Below are positions 9,270 to 18,449 of a DNA stretch of 64,000 nucleotides, piece by piece (within the stretch, counting starts at the first letter, position 1; every line of letters starts with the position of its first letter). Origin of the DNA: Nostoc sp. UHCC 0702. Its GTDB lineage: Bacteria > Cyanobacteriota > Cyanobacteriia > Cyanobacteriales > Nostocaceae. Under the pieces are notes generated by a model. It ran no database searches. It saw nothing but the letters and a program-made list of their open reading frames with translations, and was not told where the DNA came from. Position numbers and translations under genes: made by a program. Location of the stretch: assembly GCA_017164015.1 (NCBI GenBank), contig CP071065.1:6028091-6092090 (forward strand), in the 5' to 3' direction.

Positions 9270-10190
9270 TTAACGGTTCGTCATAACTTGATAATTGTTG
9301 TTAATCATATTAACAACCACTGGACTGTAGATATGGAAATCTTCTACACTATTAGCCTCTAAAATAGTTCTTGCGGCTGCAATTTGAATATCAGTACCGC
9401 CTATCACTAGTATATAACTGCCTGAAGTCAAACTATTTTTATAAAATTTTGCAATATTGTCAGGCATACCCAAAATATTCAAGTTATCCTTAATAACGAC
9501 ATTCATTTTGTTGATACTATCATCAACAATTATATTTTGGGTAAGTAAAGAAACTTGACTCATAGGATAGCCAGCTTCTTTTAACTCAGTAAGAGCTTGT
9601 TCTGCATTTCGGTATTTAGAAAAAAGACCAGCTGCATTTTTATAACGACATGTTAAGGGGGAAGTTAGTGTATAAACTCCCCACTGTTGAACTCCAAGCT
9701 GTGCAAAAAATCTCTCCGCCAGGTGAATTTCTTGTGTTCCACTTACTATCACTAAATAGTAACCTTGAGACACTAAATCTGTGTAAACTTTAGCTTCATC
9801 TTCAGGAATACCTAAACCTATCAATGCACCACTTAAACTACCAACAGCAGCACCAGCCAGAGTAGTTGCAATTGCTGTTGCTTCAGCACCCGCAAACATG
9901 ATAGGGCCAATACCAGGAATTGCTAAAAGTCCCAAACCAACTAACAAGCCACCCAAACCGCCTAAAGCACCGCCAGTAAATGCTCCAGTGACTGCTTTTT
10001 CGTCAGCTTTATTACTAGTAAGTTCTTTAACTTCAACCCCAGCAATTTCATTTTCTTGTTCTGCGTTGCGTACAACTACAGATACTTTATCCATTGAAAA
10101 GTTAGCTGCTTTGAGTTCAGAAAGCGCTAATTCGATATCTGAACGTTTGGCAAAAACTCCTACTGCTCTCTGCTGTACTCCTGATATCAT
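9270..10190 (-). CDS. General stress protein with two YflT-like domains and a glycine-zipper segment
   Basis: 306 residues. Two copies of a domain resembling YflT/general stress protein 17M are visible: residues 5-60 (VGVFAKRSDIELALSELKAA) and about 185-240 (AGLFSKYRNAEQALTELKEA). Between them is a Gly/Ala-rich hydrophobic stretch (about 85-130, GGALGGLGGLLVGLGLLAIP) of glycine-zipper type, which may insert in or associate with a membrane. Each half ends in a similar segment (YLVIVSGT and YILVIGGT). This duplicated architecture is common in cyanobacteria; the biochemical function is unknown. Neighbours are also stress-type genes. Confidence 0.8.
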   Translation of the reverse strand: MISGVQQRAVGVFAKRSDIELALSELKAANFSMDKVSVVVRNAEQENEIAGVEVKELTSNKADEKAVTGAFTGGALGGLGGLLVGLGLLAIPGIGPIMFAGAEATAIATTLAGAAVGSLSGALIGLGIPEDEAKVYTDLVSQGYYLVIVSGTQEIHLAERFFAQLGVQQWGVYTLTSPLTCRYKNAAGLFSKYRNAEQALTELKEAGYPMSQVSLLTQNIIVDDSINKMNVVIKDNLNILGMPDNIAKFYKNSLTSGSYILVIGGTDIQIAAARTILEANSVEDFHIYSPVVVNMINNNYQVMTNR

Positions 10191-10246
10191 TCTTCTGCTT
10201 TCTAAACGAGAAATGTTTTGACAATTTGTTAATTAAATTGAGGTTA

Positions 10247-10525
10247 TTAGACAGCACGTCTAGTGAATAAACCCCAAAGAAAAATTAGTAACATAGCACC
10301 AAGAACAGCAAAGATAATACCTCCAATAGACAAAGAACCTGCTGATGCTGCCGCCGCTGCACCACTACCTAACAAAACCTGACCAAGATAACCACCTATT
10401 AATGCTCCCAAAATTCCTAATCCAATAGTGGCAAAAATACCACCACCTTGGTGTCCAGGATACAATGCTTTAGCCAATGCACCTGCGATTAAACCTAAAA
10501 CTAACCAAGCGATAATGTTACTCAT
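10247..10525 (-). CDS. GlsB/YeaQ/YmgE family stress response membrane protein
   Basis: 92 residues with three hydrophobic segments and the family hallmarks: N-terminal IIAWLVLGLIAGALAK, a middle GGGIFATIGLGILGALIGGYLG and a C-terminal transmembrane segment. This is the transglycosylase-associated (GlsB/YeaQ) family, small inner-membrane proteins induced by general stress. An AGGAG ribosome site lies upstream of the ATG. It lies 56 bp upstream of the YflT-like gene on the same strand and may be co-transcribed with it. Confidence 0.88.
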   Translation of the reverse strand: MSNIIAWLVLGLIAGALAKALYPGHQGGGIFATIGLGILGALIGGYLGQVLLGSGAAAAASAGSLSIGGIIFAVLGAMLLIFLWGLFTRRAV

Positions 10526-10929
10526 ATCAATTACTCCTTTGTTTCTTGTTTCACTTTTAATTCATATTAAAATCTAGTTAAGGTATTCATACTCTACCTG
10601 GCGAACTAATATTGAAAATCTTTAGGTAATATTTTAGTAGTGCTTTCAAGTTCATAATATTTAACAATTTTTTGCCTTCATTGGATCTACCTACAGTCAC
10701 AAAGCCTTTTATCTTTCGATATATAAACGAGTTTATAGCTCTATCTGAAGATGAGAATTTTAAATCTTCAAGTGGAATTTAGCTATTAAAAAACTCTCTT
10801 TCACGGACTTAAAAAATTGATAAACTATGTTCTCTAGAGAGAATACCAAAAAAAATTAACCAGTTAATCTATAAATAGTTGGATGGCTTAATCAGCCTTA
10901 AGTAAAGAATCAAAACAAAAGGAGTTAAT
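10526..10929. other. Divergent promoter region between GlsB-like and CsbD-like genes
   Basis: About 400 AT-rich bases between divergently transcribed stress genes; both promoters should lie here. No repeat or RNA gene recognised. AGGAG precedes the CsbD start at normal spacing. Confidence 0.5.
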
Positions 10930-11112
10930 ATGAGCCTTGAAAATAGAGCAGAAGCTGTAGCCAAAAATATCGAAGGTAAAATTCAAGAAGTAATTGGTGA
11001 GGTTACTGGCAACCCAAATGACAAAGCTGAAGGACAAGCCAAGCAAATAGAAGCTCAGGTGATTCACACTGGCGAAAATATCAAAGATGAAGTGAAAAAG
11101 GCTCTGCAATAA
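10930..11112 (+). CDS. CsbD family stress protein
   Basis: 60 residues, the usual size of CsbD-like proteins. It shows the family pattern: N-terminal NRAEAVAKNIEGKIQEVIGEVTGNPNDKAEGQAKQ with conserved GK(I/V)QE, G(E/D)(V/L)TG and KAEG blocks, predicted as a helical bundle. In Bacillus csbD belongs to the SigB general stress regulon; the role in cyanobacteria is not established. An AGGAG ribosome site is present. It is divergent from the GlsB-like gene. Confidence 0.88.
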   Translation: MSLENRAEAVAKNIEGKIQEVIGEVTGNPNDKAEGQAKQIEAQVIHTGENIKDEVKKALQ

Positions 11113-11318
11113 TGCAGTAAACCTTCTCTATCCCAGCAGTAGTTTCTCAGCCTGAAAACTACTGTTGGTAAGTTTATAGTATAAAATCCGTGTCTTTTTC
11201 CTGTATTAAGTGTTCGCAGTAAAAATCTGTGAACACTATTTTATTTAATTATCTAAATACTAATTTTTAGTATTAACCTTTTGAAATTAAGCTTTTATTT
11301 TAATTAAGCTAAATATTG

Positions 11319-12455
11319 TTATACTTTTACTTCTAAATCAATTAGATTTACTATGGGTAAACTTATAGTAAATGTACTTCCGCGCCCTACTTCAGATTTT
11401 ACTTCAATTGAACCTTGATGTGCTTCGATAATATAACGAGATAGATATAGTCCTAAACCACTGCCTGAACCCTGATGTTTTCCAGGGCGAAAACGCTCAA
11501 ATAACATAACTTGGTCTTGTTGAGAAATTCCTGGGCCCGTATCTTGAATTGCAATCAGCACATTATTTTCAGCTATATTCAAGTCAACATCAATACCGCC
11601 TTTTCCTGTGAATTTAATTGCATTACCTATAATATTTGTCAAAACTCGCCGCAATTCTACGCGATCGCCCGTTATTATATTGCTTTTTATGTCTTTTTTT
11701 TCAGTTATATTTTCTGCTAAATTAAATTTTAATTCTAGCCCTTTTTCTTCAGCCAGTGGTTTTAATTGTTGAGTAACTTCGCTAACTAATTCTTGAATAT
11801 TAAATTGAGAAACATTTAATTGTTTACTGCCAGCTTCATGTCTGTAAATTTCTAACAATGTATTCACCATCGCTAGTAAATCAGTATTGCTACCCATCAT
11901 TGTATTAACTATTTCGATTAATTCTGGTGTCACAGAACAAAACATTCCTTCTCGCATTAATTTTAATACTCTATTTGCAGCCACAAGAGGTGTCCGCAAA
12001 TCATGAGTGAACCGCGAAACAAAATCTTCTCGCAGGCTAGCCATGTGGTCGCGTTCGTCTATACTATGTTTGAGACGCAATAGCGATCGCACTCGTGCTT
12101 GTAGTTCATCTGGGTCAAATGGTTTACGAATAAAATCATCAGCACCCGCATCAAGTCCTTCAACCACACTAGACTGAACATGAGCAGTAATCAGCAAAAT
12201 AGGAATGTATGGTAGCGTCTTGTTTTGCCGCACACGATGAGTGAATTCATAACCATCTAATCCAGGCATCATCACATCTAAAAGTATTAAATCTGGTCGA
12301 AAATCCTCAACTATACTCAAAGCAGTTTTACTATCTTCCAATAATTGAATTTCATAATCTTCTTCTTGTAAAATTGTAGCCAAGAGTAGTAAATTGTCGT
12401 AAACATCATCAACAACCAAAATTCTGTCTTTTATAGCGTTTTTTTGGGAGTTCAT
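11319..12455 (-). CDS. Response regulator-histidine kinase hybrid (REC-HisKA-HATPase)
   Basis: 378 residues, soluble. The receiver domain spans about 11-128 with DD at 16-17, phosphoacceptor Asp60 (LILLDVMMPGLDG) and Lys in FIRKPFDPDEL. The HisKA domain has SRFTHDLRTPL with phospho-His151. The ATPase domain shows NIIGNAIKFTG, DTGPGIS and GSGLGLYLSRYI. It is a REC-first hybrid kinase that can receive a phosphate and then act as a kinase. It is read away from the NarL-type regulator at 13066 and lies beside the stress cluster; it could control either, but nothing in the sequence proves this. Confidence 0.9.
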   Translation of the reverse strand: MNSQKNAIKDRILVVDDVYDNLLLLATILQEEDYEIQLLEDSKTALSIVEDFRPDLILLDVMMPGLDGYEFTHRVRQNKTLPYIPILLITAHVQSSVVEGLDAGADDFIRKPFDPDELQARVRSLLRLKHSIDERDHMASLREDFVSRFTHDLRTPLVAANRVLKLMREGMFCSVTPELIEIVNTMMGSNTDLLAMVNTLLEIYRHEAGSKQLNVSQFNIQELVSEVTQQLKPLAEEKGLELKFNLAENITEKKDIKSNIITGDRVELRRVLTNIIGNAIKFTGKGGIDVDLNIAENNVLIAIQDTGPGISQQDQVMLFERFRPGKHQGSGSGLGLYLSRYIIEAHQGSIEVKSEVGRGSTFTISLPIVNLIDLEVKV

Positions 12456-13065
12456 AGTGAATTGTATATAAAGGGTTTAATTCTACAATATTCAATCGCT
12501 CATTAACAGTTTACTTATTTATCTCCTGATGAAGTTTATTTTATTTTTCAACAGTATTCTTGAGTTTAAGACCGCAGCCTCTAGAGGTAGTCTTCAATTA
12601 GCAGGGGCAAAGGCAAAAAGAGACTATATCTACTGCTGCTGTCTTTCACCCTATTTGCTCTGCACCCCATCGCCCCTACTCCCCTTTCCACCCTGTCCCC
12701 TCATTTTCTTGTTTTCTCCTGCCCAAGGGCAGGGTGCAGTGAGGCCCCTGCGTCCTACAGCTAACGCAATCGACCCAAGGCAAAGCCACTCCGCAAAAAC
12801 GGGGTTTCACGCCACTTCCGGGACTCAGGGGGCTTCGATGCCCCTAGAAGGGATGGGGGAAGACCCCCAACAGGAGGTAGTGGCGTCCTTTGACTGCGAC
12901 TGCTTCACTTCCTAGTCACCACTACAGTAGAGTTTTTTTATGACTTATGATAGATGTAGTTAAATAAAAAATACTAAATATCTATCACTTGGTATAAACT
13001 TCAAAATATAGCAGCAAAGTATTTTATTCTGTACTTTAGATAGATTCGGGTAGAGGTAACCAGCC
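12456..13065. other. Repeat-containing intergenic region
   Basis: About 610 bases upstream of two divergent signalling genes. It includes C-rich runs (about 12650-12720) and a GC-rich segment (about 12720-12905). AGTGGCGTCCTTTGACTGCG... at 12879-12900 is the exact reverse complement of 22 bases at 36426-36447. A plus-strand open frame (12529-12915) crosses these repeats but has repeat-like composition and I do not accept it as a gene. The promoter of the NarL-type regulator should lie in the last 150 bases. Confidence 0.55.
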
Positions 13066-13779
13066 ATGAGTGAGATTAAGGTTCTTGTGATTGAAGACCA
13101 CAACCTTACCAGAATAGGCTTAAGGGCTGCTTTACAAACCGAGGCAGAAATCAAAATTGTTGGCGAAGCCGCCAATGCAACGGATGGATTGCAACTTCTC
13201 AAGAAGCTTAAGCCCGATGTAGCGACCATTGATATTGGTTTGCCCGACATGGATGGTATCGAACTGACACGTAGGTACAGGCAATACCAACAAGAAAGCC
13301 CAGAATACACAACAAAACTACTAATTTTAACCATGCAGAACAGTGAAGAAGCTGTATTAGCTGCCTTTGGGGCAGGAGCAGATTCTTACTGCATGAAGGA
13401 TATTGAAAGTGACAAATTAGTGGAAGCGGTAAAAATTACTTATACAGGTAGTCCGTGGATTGACCCAGCAATTGCAGATGTTGTACTACGACAAGTACGG
13501 CAAGACAATGTTAGTGGAGGAATCAGTACAAAAAGGGTGATGATTGGGGGTCTTGACCCAGAACTTGAGAAAACAATAGAACATTCTTCCTTGACTCACC
13601 GGGAAATGGAAGTTTTAGAGTTGATTGTTGCTGGATGCGACAATGCAGAAATTGCAAACAAACTTTACTTGACTGTAGGTACTGTCAAAACTCATGTTCG
13701 CGGTATTCTGGGTAAACTCTGTGTTGCTGACCGTACCCAAGCTGCCGTCCGCGCTTTGCGTGCTGGTTTAGTACAGTAA
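13066..13779 (+). CDS. NarL/LuxR-type response regulator
   Basis: 237 residues. The receiver domain covers 1-125 with ED at 10-11, phosphoacceptor Asp56 (DVATIDIGLPDMDG) and the conserved Lys in YCMKDIE. A LuxR-type helix-turn-helix lies in the last 60 residues: LTHREMEVLELIVAGCDNAE, then IANKLYLTVGTVKTHVRGIL. It is a DNA-binding transcription regulator of a two-component system; the partner kinase is not evident, though the REC-HisKA hybrid at 11319-12455 is close. Targets are unknown. Confidence 0.92.
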   Translation: MSEIKVLVIEDHNLTRIGLRAALQTEAEIKIVGEAANATDGLQLLKKLKPDVATIDIGLPDMDGIELTRRYRQYQQESPEYTTKLLILTMQNSEEAVLAAFGAGADSYCMKDIESDKLVEAVKITYTGSPWIDPAIADVVLRQVRQDNVSGGISTKRVMIGGLDPELEKTIEHSSLTHREMEVLELIVAGCDNAEIANKLYLTVGTVKTHVRGILGKLCVADRTQAAVRALRAGLVQ

Positions 13780-13845
13780 GCGAAAAGCGATCGCTTGTGC
13801 CTAAGTCCGCGATAAAATTCTCAAACAACAGCGGACTTCATTTTC

Positions 13846-14679
13846 ATGCAAATTAACTGGCAAACCGCCAAAACCTACGAAGATATTCTGTATCACAAAA
13901 CCGATGGTATCGCCAAAATCACCATCAACCGTCCCCACAAACGCAATGCTTTCCGTCCTAAAACAGTCTTTGAACTGTATGACGCTTTCTGTGATGCCCG
14001 TGAAGATACATCTATTGGTGTAGTACTATTTACAGGTGCAGGCCCACACACTGATGGTAAATATGCCTTCTGCGCTGGTGGTGATCAAAGTGTCCGGGGA
14101 CATGCAGGTTATGTTGATGATGCTGGCATTCCCCGCTTGAATGTGCTGGACTTACAACGCCTGATTCGTTCCATGCCGAAAGTAGTGATTGCTTTGGTAG
14201 CTGGGTATGCGATCGGTGGTGGTCACGTCCTACACTTAATTTGTGACCTTACCATCGCCGCTGATAACGCCATTTTTGGCCAGACTGGCCCTAAAGTCGG
14301 TAGTTTTGATGGTGGTTTTGGTGCCAGCTACCTCGCCCGCATTGTTGGACAAAAAAAAGCGCGAGAAATTTGGTTTCTTTGCCGCCAGTATAATGCACAA
14401 CAAGCCCAAGAAATGGGCTTAATTAATTGCGTTGTTCCTGTAGAACAACTAGAAGCAGAAGGCATTCAATGGGCGCAAGAAATTTTAGAAAAAAGTCCCA
14501 TCGCCATTCGCTGTCTCAAAGCAGCATTCAACGCTGATTGTGATGGACAAGCGGGTTTACAAGAACTTGCCGGAAATGCCACCCTACTCTACTACATGAC
14601 AGAAGAAGGAGCCGAGGGAAAACAAGCATTTCTCGAAAAACGTTCACCGAATTTTCGTAACTACCCTTGGTTACCTTAA
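13846..14679 (+). CDS. menB: 1,4-dihydroxy-2-naphthoyl-CoA synthase
   Basis: 277 residues, matching MenB length. It is a crotonase-fold enzyme closing the second ring in phylloquinone (vitamin K1) synthesis, the photosystem I cofactor in cyanobacteria. Visible MenB hallmarks are ITINRPHKRNAFRPKTV, the oxyanion-hole segments FCAGGDQSVRG and GYAIGGGHVLHL, FGQTGPKVGSFDGGFGA, and the C-terminal SPNFRNYPWLP. It lies 66 bp behind the NarL-type regulator and is followed by a good hairpin terminator. Confidence 0.96.
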   Translation: MQINWQTAKTYEDILYHKTDGIAKITINRPHKRNAFRPKTVFELYDAFCDAREDTSIGVVLFTGAGPHTDGKYAFCAGGDQSVRGHAGYVDDAGIPRLNVLDLQRLIRSMPKVVIALVAGYAIGGGHVLHLICDLTIAADNAIFGQTGPKVGSFDGGFGASYLARIVGQKKAREIWFLCRQYNAQQAQEMGLINCVVPVEQLEAEGIQWAQEILEKSPIAIRCLKAAFNADCDGQAGLQELAGNATLLYYMTEEGAEGKQAFLEKRSPNFRNYPWLP

Positions 14680-14688
14680 AAATTGCAC

Positions 14689-14722
14689 AAATCGCACCCT
14701 GCTGCAAGCAAAGGTGCGATTT
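14689..14722. terminator. Hairpin terminator after menB
   Basis: The stem AAATCGCACC / GGTGCGATTT is 10 bp and perfect with a 14-nt loop, and is followed by TT on the plus strand. It begins about 10 bases after the menB stop codon. Confidence 0.7.
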
Positions 14723-14819
14723 TTGAAGCAAGATAAGATGTCAAATTTTACTGCACTAGAAATTTTAAAGATAAATCTTATTGTAAGCAGACCGAACTTA
14801 GTTTAGTCATCAACGCTGG

Positions 14820-15134
14820 CTAAATTCGTACTGCCCTAGCCTCAGCCTCTTGTAAGGAGCAGTTAACTATTTCCTCCACAGGGGCAACAGCCGCATTATC
14901 TACATTAGAAGCCATAGAGTGAGAAGAAGCTAAGATCCTTGTTGCATCTGGTAAGCTCCAAGCATCTTCTAAACTTTCCCAAGAAGGTGCAAAAGGTGGA
15001 AGCGCCAAAGAGCAAGCCTTCCAACTTGCTTGAACTGGCCCTCCCAACTGCTGGCACATTCCGCCACGGCGACCCTCTGGCTTGTAATGGCGACAATATC
15101 GACAGGCAGATGTCAAGAAATTAATGGGTTTCAT
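14820..15134 (-). CDS. Conserved small cysteine-containing protein of unknown function
   Basis: 104 residues. The first half has the look of a conserved cyanobacterial family: a Cys pair CRYC at 11-14, then GRRGGMCQQLGGPVQASWKA with a third Cys, and a fourth in WKACSLALPPFAPSWESLED. Four spaced cysteines suggest a zinc or iron-sulfur site. The C-terminal third is variable and hydrophilic. Frame choice: of the overlapping frames here only this one gives a domain-like pattern. The gene is convergent with menB. Function unknown. Confidence 0.72.
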   Translation of the reverse strand: MKPINFLTSACRYCRHYKPEGRRGGMCQQLGGPVQASWKACSLALPPFAPSWESLEDAWSLPDATRILASSHSMASNVDNAAVAPVEEIVNCSLQEAEARAVRI

Positions 15135-15583
15135 TTTAGTTCATCTTTAGTGCCGTTTCGGGCTGATTTGCATCCTTATATTTTGCTACTAGATATAAAT
15201 ACGGAATATAGCCAAAAAGCCGTTATTCTCTCTATGTTCTAGCGATCCCGATGAAAAAATAAATTTTAGGATTTTTTTAGATTCTTGTTATATTTGTAAA
15301 TGATTACTAAAGTGAACACATACTAAATTTTGACTAAAAATAATTGGGGATCAAGGCTAAAAATAGTATTTTAGATTTAAATGCCAGATTTAATTTATCC
15401 TTAAGACATACTTTATTTATCTTTTTTGTGCTAAGCGACTGTTCATCACTCAGTCTAGTTACCATCATTTTATATAAATTTTACTAATGTCCCCAAATCT
15501 ATAAGCTTGACTCATGAAACTGCAAATTAGCTGAGGTTTTATCTTATTTAACTAATAAGCGCCAAACTGTTTTGGCAGTAATT

Positions 15584-15749
15584 AGAGGATGTTTGAAAAG
15601 TCGTAAAGTATACTAGAAACCCCTCTCCAAACCTCTCCCCCACAGGGAGAGAGGCTTTGAAACCCCCATTCCCTCGTGAGTGTTGGGGGGTAGGGGGGTT
15701 AGGTTTCTGAGGCTTTGATGTTAATAAAAATACTTTTCAAACATCCTCT
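15584..15749. repeat. MITE-like inverted-repeat element
   Basis: The ends AGAGGATGTTTGAAAAGT (15584-15601) and ACTTTTCAAACATCCTCT (15732-15749) are perfect 18-bp inverted repeats. The 130-bp interior holds CCCCTCTCC/GGAGAGAGG-type complementary runs and a GGGGGGTAGGGGGG tract. It carries no ORF. This is a non-autonomous palindromic element; its architecture parallels the elements at 7861-7978 and 39503-39647. Confidence 0.72.
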
Positions 15750-16252
15750 TAGATTGGGACTGAAAATTAAATCCTGTCTGCTATCTATCTTCTGAAATGC
15801 CCTCAAAATAAGGTGCTAGCCAATAAAAAAATATCCAATCGCTTTGAGAGCAAGAAAGACAGTGCTAGACTCACCCTTCGAGGAGAGCAGATGACGCCAC
15901 GAGGGTTGCTAAGACTAGCACGCAACCGACGGGAAGCGAAGCCACTGCTTTGTATTTACCTGTTTGTTAGATGAATCTGAATATTTTTGGCAAAAGCTAA
16001 CTCTCAAACTCCTTCCCAACACTTTCTAACTTTTTGCTCAAAGGCTATCTGTTATACCCATATTTCTTAATATTTGCCATAACGATGACTGTTAAAGGTT
16101 TTTAGAATTCACCTTGAGTTTATCTAAAATAACGATTGTTCTACTTTTTTTACTAAAACATTAATTTTGTTGAGAAATATTTATACAGCCATCAGCTTTT
16201 GACTGTCCACCCATGAAAATTGTTCCAAATATCAAAACAAAATGGTCATTAG

Positions 16253-16296
16253 TCAATGGTCAATGGTCAATGGTCAATGGTCAATGGTCATTAGTT
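16253..16296. repeat. Heptamer tandem repeat (TCAATGG)n
   Basis: About five head-to-tail copies of TCAATGG, of the short tandemly repeated repetitive type well known in heterocystous cyanobacteria. Confidence 0.8.
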
Positions 16297-16356
16297 ATAG
16301 GACTCATATTTGATTTTTGAACAAAACTTAGTACACCTTTATTCCTTCTTCCCAGT

Positions 16357-16418
16357 CCCCAGCGATGCACTGAGCTTGTCGAAGTGTCCCCAGCGATGCA
16401 CTGAGCTTGTCGAAGTGT
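16357..16418. repeat. Perfect tandem duplication of a 31-bp unit
   Basis: 16357-16387 and 16388-16418 are identical 31-bp units (beginning CCCCAGCGATGCACTGAGC and containing CTTGTCGAAGTG). A partial third unit starts directly after. Related GAGCTTGTC sequences occur in the tandem array at 31528-31633. Confidence 0.85.
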
Positions 16419-16524
16419 CCCCAGTCCCTTACCTCTACGAGTGATTCTCCAAATCAAATCGGATTGCTATAGCAGTTATTCTCCTTGTCTCCCCATCCCC
16501 CCATCTCCCTATCTCCCCTGCCCT

Positions 16525-17076
16525 TCATCCCGATAACTGCTTTGCAGCACAGAAAGAACAGACCAGCCAGCGTTGGAGTTCACCGGGTGGGGTGGGACAT
16601 TGACATTGGGGACAAACAGGTAAGCCATGCGATCGCGCTTGTATTTTCTTTGCCCAGTTGCCAAAAGCAGTATTAGCGTTTTCAATAGTCGGCGTTCCAT
16701 CATGGCTGGGACTACTGACATCGCCCAGGTAACTAGGATGCTCCTGTGGCAAAATCGCTGCTGATTGCTGAACTACCTCTGGCAAACGCCGCCATTCAGC
16801 AGTAGAAAAGCGAATATCTACCAAACGTGTAGATAGCTTTTGATTTAACTTTAAAAGTAGAGCCTGGCGTCCAAAAGTTAGATTCTGTGCCCAAGCAGCA
16901 CTAGAAGTTGCCACCCGCAAAACGTCACGCTGAATCGACAATGGTCGAGTATGGGCAGCAACCACTGCTCCCACAACTTCTGTCCAAGACTGGAGTAAGC
17001 GTGCAAATGGCTGCTCTTGCCATTTAGCCTGCTGTTCCAGAACGCCTAAAATATCATTTACTGATTTTAACGACAT
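16525..17076 (-). CDS. DciA-like (DUF721) protein with C-terminal zinc ribbon
   Basis: 183 residues from the ATG at 17076 (MSLKSVNDILG). An ATG 14 codons further upstream lies in repeat-like sequence and is less likely. The N-terminal 100 residues fit DUF721/DciA, linked to loading of the replicative helicase: SWTEVVGAVVAAHTRPLSI, then VLRVATSSAAWAQNLTF. The C-terminus has two Cys pairs, CPQCQCPTPPGELQRWLVCS and CSFC, forming a likely zinc ribbon. It is divergent from the gene at 17205. Confidence 0.82.
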   Translation of the reverse strand: MSLKSVNDILGVLEQQAKWQEQPFARLLQSWTEVVGAVVAAHTRPLSIQRDVLRVATSSAAWAQNLTFGRQALLLKLNQKLSTRLVDIRFSTAEWRRLPEVVQQSAAILPQEHPSYLGDVSSPSHDGTPTIENANTAFGNWAKKIQARSHGLPVCPQCQCPTPPGELQRWLVCSFCAAKQLSG

Positions 17077-17204
17077 CTTTGAAGGGATGGGGAAATGAGG
17101 GAGAATGACAACTGACAACTGACTTCTTGTAGATAATTTTCGCTAGTATTGGCACAAATATATCTAAAGTTCATCCAGCACTACACGTTTCAGGCACAGA
17201 GGCA

Positions 17205-18449
17205 ATGAGTCAAAACCCTTTGATAGATTCCGGCACTCAATCGTCTAAAACATCTGGGTTGAAGCCGACATTAGCGGCAGCACTGGCGAGTTTGGAGGTG
17301 CAACTAGATCAGGAGTTAGCTCGATACCGACGCACACGAATTGGTATGAGGACACCAAACCAAACTCGTATGGGCAGTTACATCAGCAGTCAACCCCAAG
17401 AGTTAACAGATATCACTCCTACAGTAGTCAAAACTCAGCCACCAGTAGCAGAAATTAAAGCTGATGCACCGCCTGCACTTGTGCAGGATGAGACTCCTCA
17501 AACTCACCCAGCGCCAGCTACTGTCAAGGCTGAAACGCAAGATAATCCTCAAGTTTCCTCTAACTCTGAATCTATCAAAACACAAGCTCCACTGCCCCTG
17601 TCAAACACCAGTAGCATCGTGCCTGCGGTAGTTAAGGATACTCAAAAGGAAAATCTTCCCGAAGCAAATGATACTCCTAAACAGCCAGATGACTATTTGG
17701 AATCAAGTGAAGCACTGCTGCGAAGTTTGACAGATGAACAATCGCAAACCAAAAAGCCCAGCAATTCTAACGACAGTCTGTTATCACCTTTGGGTATAGG
17801 CTCCATGCTGCTGCTATTAGTGGCGAGTATGACCTTAGGTTATGTAGTGTTGAATCCCAAGAGTTTGCCCCAATTGAATTTCGGCAAATTATTTAATGGC
17901 AACTCACCTCCTAGTGCGGAAAATGCTGCGTCAGTTGAGAATAATCCCCAATCTCAAGAATCTCAGCCTCAGCCTGAACTCACGCCCATACCCAAGTATC
18001 CAAATTTAGCCGCCAAAGAGTTTCCGCAACTGAAAGATCCTAATGATGTGGTTGGTTTACAGCCCAAAATCCAACCAACCCCTACAACATTACCTAACCC
18101 AATTTTTACTCAAACCCCAGTCAACCCTCCAGTTGTCAACCCGCTACCACAGACGCAGCCATTGCCTCCCGTGATGCCTCCAATCTCACAGCTACAACCA
18201 ACGCCGGTGCCAACTATAACCCCACCAAAAGCGATCGCTCAAATCACACCAGCAGCAGATGGGTTTTATCATATAGTCACAGACAATCAAGACAATGGCT
18301 CTTTAACTGCTGCACGGAAAGTAGTCCCCGATGCTTATTTATCACGCAGCCAAAAATTAATTTATCTGGCTGCTGTGAAGACTAAAGAGGAAGCACAAAA
18401 AAGATTACAACAACTACAGGCCAAGGGAATCAAAGCCCGAATTGACTAG
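17205..18449 (+). CDS. Proline-rich single-pass membrane protein with SPOR-like C-terminus
   Basis: 414 residues. An N-terminal hydrophilic region (1-195) contains a short conserved-looking block LKPTLAAALASLEVQLDQEL, then Pro/Thr/Gln-rich linker. One transmembrane segment is at about 198-218 (GIGSMLLLLVASMTLGYVVL). It is followed by a long Pro-rich stretch and a C-terminal 70-residue domain (GFYHIVTDNQDNGSLTAARK, then LIYLAAVKTKEEAQKRLQQL) that resembles a SPOR-type fold. SPOR domains bind denuded peptidoglycan, so a cell-wall or septal role is plausible but unproven. Confidence 0.78.
   Translation: MSQNPLIDSGTQSSKTSGLKPTLAAALASLEVQLDQELARYRRTRIGMRTPNQTRMGSYISSQPQELTDITPTVVKTQPPVAEIKADAPPALVQDETPQTHPAPATVKAETQDNPQVSSNSESIKTQAPLPLSNTSSIVPAVVKDTQKENLPEANDTPKQPDDYLESSEALLRSLTDEQSQTKKPSNSNDSLLSPLGIGSMLLLLVASMTLGYVVLNPKSLPQLNFGKLFNGNSPPSAENAASVENNPQSQESQPQPELTPIPKYPNLAAKEFPQLKDPNDVVGLQPKIQPTPTTLPNPIFTQTPVNPPVVNPLPQTQPLPPVMPPISQLQPTPVPTITPPKAIAQITPAADGFYHIVTDNQDNGSLTAARKVVPDAYLSRSQKLIYLAAVKTKEEAQKRLQQLQAKGIKARID

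Larger units (their letters stand above)
15135..16524. other. Long gene-poor, repeat-rich region
   Basis: About 1.4 kb with no acceptable gene on either strand. It contains an inverted-repeat element (15584-15749), a partial inverted repeat GTGCTAG...CTAGCAC around 15861-15920, a heptamer run (16253-16296), a duplicated 31-bp unit (16357-16418), and CCCCATC/CCCTATC-type runs before the dciA-like stop. The left part should contain the promoter of the small cysteine protein gene. It could be a decayed locus overgrown by repeats, but I recognise no gene remnant. Confidence 0.6.

Noticed and set aside
12529..12915. Plus-strand open frame of 128 codons
   Set aside because: It is built from C-rich and dispersed repeat DNA (including a 22-bp repeat found at 36426), starts without a ribosome site and resembles no family.
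16253..16296. Possible CRISPR array because of regular repeats
   Set aside because: The units are contiguous heptamers without spacers. None of the repeat runs in the window has repeat-spacer periodicity.
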